Below are positions 26,004 through 29,935 of a stretch of DNA of 29,935 bases, piece by piece. The notes beneath the pieces were generated by a model, which made no database searches, was not told the origin of the DNA, and was given only the letters and a program-made list of their open reading frames with translations. Made by a program: the position numbers and the translations under genes. Source of the DNA: DASSBG01 sp964583865. Lineage in GTDB: Bacteria; Pseudomonadota; Gammaproteobacteria; Xanthomonadales; Rhodanobacteraceae. Positions within the stretch are counted from its first letter, which is position 1; every line of letters begins with the position of its first letter. The stretch lies in NCBI GenBank assembly GCA_964583865.1, contig CAZOXZ010000013.1, forward strand, positions 1 through 29,935, read 5' to 3'.

Positions 26004-26972
26004 TCAGTCCTCGCCGGCAGCCGATGGCGCCTGGAACGCATCAACCAGGTACAGCGGTCGATGCTTGGTCTCGGCATAGATCCGCCCCAGATACTCGCCG
26101 ATCACGCCCAGCGCCAACAACTGCATGCCGCCAAGAAAGAGGATGACGGTCATCAGTGAGGGATAGCCCTGCACCGGGTCGCCCCAGATCAACGCCTTGA
26201 TGATCACCCAGATGCCGTAGCTGAACGCGGCCAGCGACGTCAACAGGCCGGCCCAGGTGGCAATGCGCAGCGGCAGCGTGGAGAACGAGGTGATGCCCTC
26301 CAGCGCCAGATTCCACAGCCGCCAGTAATTCCACTTGGTCCTGCCGCTGTGGCGCGGGTCGCGATCGTAGCCGATGCCCGTCTGGCGGAAGCCGATCCAG
26401 GCAAACAGGCCCTTCATGAATCGCTGGCGTTCCGGCAAGCGGCGCAAGGCCGCCAGCGCACGGCGGGACAACAACCGGAAGTCGCCGGTATCGCGCGGAA
26501 TGGGCGTATCGGACAGGCGTTGCATCAGACGATAAAACCCGGCGGCCGTGAAGCGCTTGAAGCGGGTTTCGCCGGCGCGCGAGTTGCGCACGGCGTAGAC
26601 CACGTCATGCCCCTGGCGCCAGTACGCGACCAGTTGCGGAATCAGTTCCGGCGGGTCCTGCAGGTCAGCGTCGATGACCACCACCGCAGCGCTGCTGTCA
26701 TCGACCTGGTCAAGGCCCGCACTGAGGGCCGCTTCCTTGCCGAAATTACGCGACAACTTCAAGCCACCCACGCGCCCGTCACGCCGGCACAGCGCCATGA
26801 TCTCGGCCCAGGTGCCGTCACTGCTGCCATCATCGACGTACAGAACGCGTCCATCGACATCCAGCCCGTCCAGCACCGCCGCCAGACGCGCGTGGAATGT
26901 GGCCAGGACTTCCTCCTCGTTCCAGGCCGGCACCACGACGGTGAGTTTCTCGGCTTGCTCCATGTTCAGCAC
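26004..26972 (-). CDS. GtrB/DPM1-like glycosyltransferase (GT2)
   Basis: The 322-residue protein has an N-terminal GT2 fold: LTVVVPAWNEEEVL, LYVDDGSSDGT, LSRNFGKEAALSAGLDQV and the metal-binding VVVIDADLQDPPELI, with PRDTGDFRLLSRRAL further on. Two C-terminal membrane segments follow (about 230-255 and 268-292). This arrangement matches GtrB/ArnC-type enzymes that put a sugar from a nucleotide donor onto undecaprenyl phosphate. A GT-C-type transferase such as the one at 14161-15891 could use the product, but they are not adjacent. The GTG at 26972 is preferred (GGAG 10 bases upstream); the ATG at 26963 is possible. It overlaps the mtgA end. Confidence 0.92.
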   Translation of the reverse strand: MLNMEQAEKLTVVVPAWNEEEVLATFHARLAAVLDGLDVDGRVLYVDDGSSDGTWAEIMALCRRDGRVGGLKLSRNFGKEAALSAGLDQVDDSSAAVVVIDADLQDPPELIPQLVAYWRQGHDVVYAVRNSRAGETRFKRFTAAGFYRLMQRLSDTPIPRDTGDFRLLSRRALAALRRLPERQRFMKGLFAWIGFRQTGIGYDRDPRHSGRTKWNYWRLWNLALEGITSFSTLPLRIATWAGLLTSLAAFSYGIWVIIKALIWGDPVQGYPSLMTVILFLGGMQLLALGVIGEYLGRIYAETKHRPLYLVDAFQAPSAAGED

Positions 26973-26975
26973 CGT

Positions 26976-27719
26976 TCAGTTGCTCCGGGAGTCATCCCAG
27001 GTCACGTAGGCTGGCCCACCCAGCTGCTGCATTTGCTGCCTGATCCAGTGCGCCCGGTCGCGGACATGAGCCGAAGGCCGAGCCACATGCAGCCGACGTG
27101 GATTGGGCAACACCGCCGCCAGCAAGGCCGCCTGGTGTGCCGTGACCGCATCGGCCGGCTCATGGAGAAAATGCCTGCTCGCCGCCCCGACACCATAAAT
27201 GCCATCCCCCAGTTCGGCAATGTTGGCGTAGACCTCCAGAATGCGCTGCTTGGGCCAGGTGAGCTCGATCAGGACCGTGAACCAGGCTTCCAGCCCCTTG
27301 CGCACGAAGCTGCGGCCACCCCACAGGAACAGGTTCTTGGCGGTCTGCTGACTGATGGTGCTGGCGCCACGCAGCCGCTCGCCGTCGGCAGCATCGGCGA
27401 TGGCGTCACGGATGGATGCCAGGTCAAACCCGTGATGATGCGGAAACTTCTGGTCCTCGGCGGCCACCATGGCCAGCGGCACTTGCCGGCTCATGCGCGC
27501 CCAGGGCACCCAGCGGTAATGCAATTGAAAATCATCCTCGTGTTGCTGCCATGCGCGGACCTGACGCTCGATCATGAACGCCGTGGTCGGCGGCGGCAGC
27601 CAACGCAAGGCCAGCACCGGCAGCCAGCTCAACAGCACGAACAGCAGCAGCGCATACAGCAGCATACGCAGCAAACGTCTGCGCAGCCGGGGCTTTTTCT
27701 TTTTGCGCCGCCGGTTCAT
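26976..27719 (-). CDS. mtgA: Monofunctional peptidoglycan glycosyltransferase
   Basis: MtgA polymerises lipid II into glycan strands at the outer face of the inner membrane. The 247-residue protein has a very basic N-terminus (RRRKKKKPRLRRR), one membrane segment (about 19-40) and a GT51 domain with the catalytic glutamate E88 in VAAEDQKFPHHHGFD, followed by GASTISQQTAKNLFLW and ILEVYANIAELGDGIYGVGAAS. There is no transpeptidase domain, as expected for the monofunctional class. The next gene on this strand (GtrB-like) starts at its stop codon, so they form a two-gene operon. Confidence 0.95.
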   Translation of the reverse strand: MNRRRKKKKPRLRRRLLRMLLYALLLFVLLSWLPVLALRWLPPPTTAFMIERQVRAWQQHEDDFQLHYRWVPWARMSRQVPLAMVAAEDQKFPHHHGFDLASIRDAIADAADGERLRGASTISQQTAKNLFLWGGRSFVRKGLEAWFTVLIELTWPKQRILEVYANIAELGDGIYGVGAASRHFLHEPADAVTAHQAALLAAVLPNPRRLHVARPSAHVRDRAHWIRQQMQQLGGPAYVTWDDSRSN

Positions 27720-27770
27720 GCCCGCTGCCGCCAGGTCCGGCCGCCCGAATTTCGCTGTTGTTCCCGTTTA

Positions 27771-27799
27771 TTGATAATTTTCCGTAAAACTCCTAAGAT
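27771..27799 (+). promoter_or_regulatory. Sigma70-type promoter of the exported protein gene
   Basis: TTGATA (27771-27776) and TAAGAT (27794-27799) are 17 bases apart in a locally AT-rich patch between divergent genes. Transcription would start near 27806, leaving a leader of about 100 bases before the ATG at 27906. Confidence 0.65.
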
Positions 27800-27905
27800 T
27801 GTGCTTCATGGTCAGAAGTATACGCAGCACCGCCAAGCGGCGCGTTGCGGGAACTTCTCCCCGTGAAGAAAATCCAATGGATACCCTGGATCGGAAACGC
27901 CCCGG

Positions 27906-28901
27906 ATGCAACGTTTGCTCGCCATCGCTGTCCTGCTCTTGCTGCTGCCCATGGTAGCGGCCGCGCAGGGTGTCGGGCCGGTCCCCCAGAACGAGTCTGC
28001 ACACGCGGCCACGCCCGCTTGGCGAGGCACCGCGGATGCCACCATCCCCGGCATGGCCGGGCAACGCCCATTCCAGCCGCCCCTGCGCCTCGACCTCGTC
28101 AACAAGGCTTCCGCACTGGACGGCTCGCTGGTGGCGCTCGGTGACAGCCGTGGGCACAGCGTTGGCATCGCGGTACATGCCCCGGCACGCATTTTTTCGT
28201 CCCTGCGCATAAACAGCGTCAGCCAGGCCGACCTGGCAGCCAATTGCGACCGGCTGGACGGCGATTGCAGACAGCAACAGGAAACCTGGCTTGGCGGCAG
28301 CCTGCTGGGCGGCTACCACGGTGACAACCTGCTGATCGATCTCGGGGTCGGCTGGATGCAGCACAATGCACGTCATGCCACAGGGCCTTACTGGTCCTTG
28401 CCGGCAACGCCTTCCTCGCATTTGATGGGTATCCCGTCGCGTTGGGTCGATTCGATGAACCGCATCGAGGCCACTGGTCGCCTGAACCTGGGCGACGGCA
28501 ACACCCACGTCGCCATGGGTGCCAGCATCGGACGCCTGCACATGCTGCCCGGCCACGACCGCTGGTTGATGCCGGCCGGCGCGCGAGCACTGCCCGGCGT
28601 GGCCACGGGTCTGGAGAGCATCGACCAGACCACCATCAGCCTCGGCCTCGGCAGCGGCGCCATCAGTGGCCAGCTGGTCGGGCGCGTGATGCGCCCGGAC
28701 ATGGCCGGCAGCAGCCGCTACCGCCTGCAACCATGGAGCGCCGTGGATTTTGGCATCACGGTGCGCCTGCCCTGGGAAGGCGAATTGAAACTGGGTGCGC
28801 AGAACCTGTGGTCGTCCGACGACAACCGCAACCTGCCGGAAAGCGAACGCAACCCCATCCAGGGCCGCATCCCGTACATCCGCTACCACCAGAACCTGTA
28901 A
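27906..28901 (+). CDS. Exported protein, possibly outer-membrane, function unknown
   Basis: I do not recognise the family. The 331-residue protein has a signal peptide (about 1-20, LLAIAVLLLLLPMVAAAQG) and a mature chain of alternating polar and hydrophobic stretches with many Gly, Asn and Ser (LGGSLLGGYHGDNLLIDLGVGWMQ, ISLGLGSGAISGQLVGRVM, WSAVDFGITVRLPWEGELKLGAQNLW), the pattern of a beta-barrel porin-like protein. Two cysteines (near ANCDRLDGDC) may form a disulfide. It does not end in a C-terminal aromatic residue (HQNL), which is atypical for outer-membrane barrels. It is a single gene with its own promoter, divergent from mtgA. Confidence 0.8.
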   Translation: MQRLLAIAVLLLLLPMVAAAQGVGPVPQNESAHAATPAWRGTADATIPGMAGQRPFQPPLRLDLVNKASALDGSLVALGDSRGHSVGIAVHAPARIFSSLRINSVSQADLAANCDRLDGDCRQQQETWLGGSLLGGYHGDNLLIDLGVGWMQHNARHATGPYWSLPATPSSHLMGIPSRWVDSMNRIEATGRLNLGDGNTHVAMGASIGRLHMLPGHDRWLMPAGARALPGVATGLESIDQTTISLGLGSGAISGQLVGRVMRPDMAGSSRYRLQPWSAVDFGITVRLPWEGELKLGAQNLWSSDDNRNLPESERNPIQGRIPYIRYHQNL

Positions 28902-29023
28902 CGGATCGCCGGCGCGACCCTTTCGTTTGAACGATGGCCCCGATGTCATGGCGCGTTTGCGCGCGTCTGGATGCTGGCGGCAAAGCGCACGCCGCATGCC
29001 AGTTCCGTTGACTGCCAGCCCCG

Positions 29024-29935
29024 TCAGGCCAGGGCCGCCGCCACGCGTCGGTATTCCTCGCGCAACGGCTGCGGCAGATGATCCCCGTAGGTTTCCAGGT
29101 ACTCACCGATGGCGGCCATCTCCTTGCGCCAGCCAGCCTGGTCCACGTCCAGCAATGTCTCCAGGGTGCCGGCGTCGAGGTCCAGCCCGTCGGTGTTGAT
29201 GCCGTCTGCCTGTGGCAGGATGCCGATGGCGGTCTCCTGGCCGCCGGCCTCGCCGTCGATGCGCTTGAGCATCCACTCCAGCACCCGCAAGTTGTCACCG
29301 AAGCCCGGCCAGATGAACTTGCCGTCGGCGTCACGCCGGAACCAGTTGACATGGAAAACGCGCGGCAGCTTGGCGCCGGGCTTGTCGAAGCTCAGCCAAT
29401 GGCCAAAGTAGTCGCCATAGTTGTAGCCGCAGAAGGGCTTCATGGCCATCGGATCGCGCCGGATGCTGACGCCCACGTCGGTAGCCGCAGCCGTGGTCTC
29501 CGATGCCATGGCCGCGCCCATCAACACGCCGTGCGTCCAGTCGCGCGCCTCCATGACCAGCGGCACCAGCTCACGCCGGCGCCCGCCGAAGACGATGGCG
29601 GAAATGGGCACGCCGCGGGCGGCCTCGGCCTCCTCTGACCAGCTGGGGCATTGCCGGGCGCTGACGGTGAAACGCGAGTTGGGATGCGCTGCCGGACCGT
29701 TGCCGGCCGCGATGTCGCGTCCCTGCCAGTCCTTTACCGGCTCGCCGTGGCCCAGACCTTCCCACCACGGCTGGTTGTCAGCGGTGACCGCCACGTTGGT
29801 GAAGATGGTGTCGTGGCCCAGCATCTCCAGCGCGTTGGGGTTGGTGCCGGCACTGGTGCCGGGCGCCACGCCGAAATAGCCCGCTTCGGGGTTTATTGCC
29901 CACAGACGGCCATCCTCGCCGGGGCGCATCCAGCA
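29024..29935 (-). CDS. pckG: Phosphoenolpyruvate carboxykinase (GTP), C-terminal part
   Basis: This enzyme decarboxylates and phosphorylates oxaloacetate to phosphoenolpyruvate with GTP, the entry step of gluconeogenesis. The window holds the last 303 codons; the 5' part lies beyond 29935 (the frame is open to the edge, reading CWMRPGEDGRLWAINPE). Family motifs: GYFGVAPGTS, NVAVTADNQPWWEG, FGGRRRELVPLV, MKPFCGYNYGDYFGHWLSF, VFHVNWFRRDADGKFIWPGFGDNLRVLEW. It is the GTP-type rather than the ATP-type enzyme. It is convergent with the exported protein gene; no clear terminator is seen in the 122 bases between. Confidence 0.96.
   Translation of the reverse strand, partial: CWMRPGEDGRLWAINPEAGYFGVAPGTSAGTNPNALEMLGHDTIFTNVAVTADNQPWWEGLGHGEPVKDWQGRDIAAGNGPAAHPNSRFTVSARQCPSWSEEAEAARGVPISAIVFGGRRRELVPLVMEARDWTHGVLMGAAMASETTAAATDVGVSIRRDPMAMKPFCGYNYGDYFGHWLSFDKPGAKLPRVFHVNWFRRDADGKFIWPGFGDNLRVLEWMLKRIDGEAGGQETAIGILPQADGINTDGLDLDAGTLETLLDVDQAGWRKEMAAIGEYLETYGDHLPQPLREEYRRVAAALA

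Noticed and set aside
28902..29023. Terminator between the exported protein and pckG
   Set aside because: There are GC-rich partial inverted repeats but no stable stem followed by a T run on either strand.

Overview
The window is GC-rich, densely coded chromosomal DNA that looks gammaproteobacterial and most like the Xanthomonadales (Lysobacteraceae/Rhodanobacteraceae). The support is a MetJ-type repressor, GcvT/GcvH, MtgA, a GTP-type PEP carboxykinase, and the general style of the proteins. It comes from a draft assembly: there are two runs of N, and both look like unmerged contig overlaps, because collapsing the repeated flank restores the reading frame each time. No rRNA, tRNA or CRISPR array is visible.

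Layout. 1-2.7 kb is an accessory patch: a small exported protein behind an 18-G tract, a decayed IS110-family element with two compensating frameshifts, and a 178-bp MITE-like element with 19-bp terminal inverted repeats. 2.7-11.8 kb is one functional block. A sigma54 promoter with a palindromic upstream site precedes a HlyD/MacA-type adaptor, a MacB/LolD-type ATPase and two FtsX-type permeases. The matching NtrC-type response regulator and its histidine kinase lie further down. Between transporter and regulator sit two toxin-antitoxin pairs (Phd/PIN and MazEF). Between those pairs lies a 34-codon scar that fuses the start of the regulator gene to the end of a permease gene, evidence that a second copy of the locus once existed here.

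11.8-20.1 kb: a cluster of short palindromes with 31-bp spacing, an M61 peptidase, a GT-C-like membrane protein on the opposite strand, gcvT-gcvH, then a MetJ repressor whose C-terminus is replaced by a histone H1-like Lys/Ala/Thr tail built from 23-residue repeats, then a TonB-like protein. Two copies of a 122-nt multi-hairpin repeat lie between convergent genes at 14.0 and 20.0 kb.

20.1-29.9 kb is ordinary core-like content: a serine beta-lactamase-family protein, a lemA/M48 protease/MFS transporter operon, a CBS-pair protein, mtgA with a GtrB-like glycosyltransferase, an exported protein with a good sigma70-type promoter, and the 3' part of pckG running off the window end.

The strongest candidates for something new are the MetJ-H1 tail fusion, the recurrent toxin-antitoxin slot with its recombination scar, and the structured intergenic repeat.
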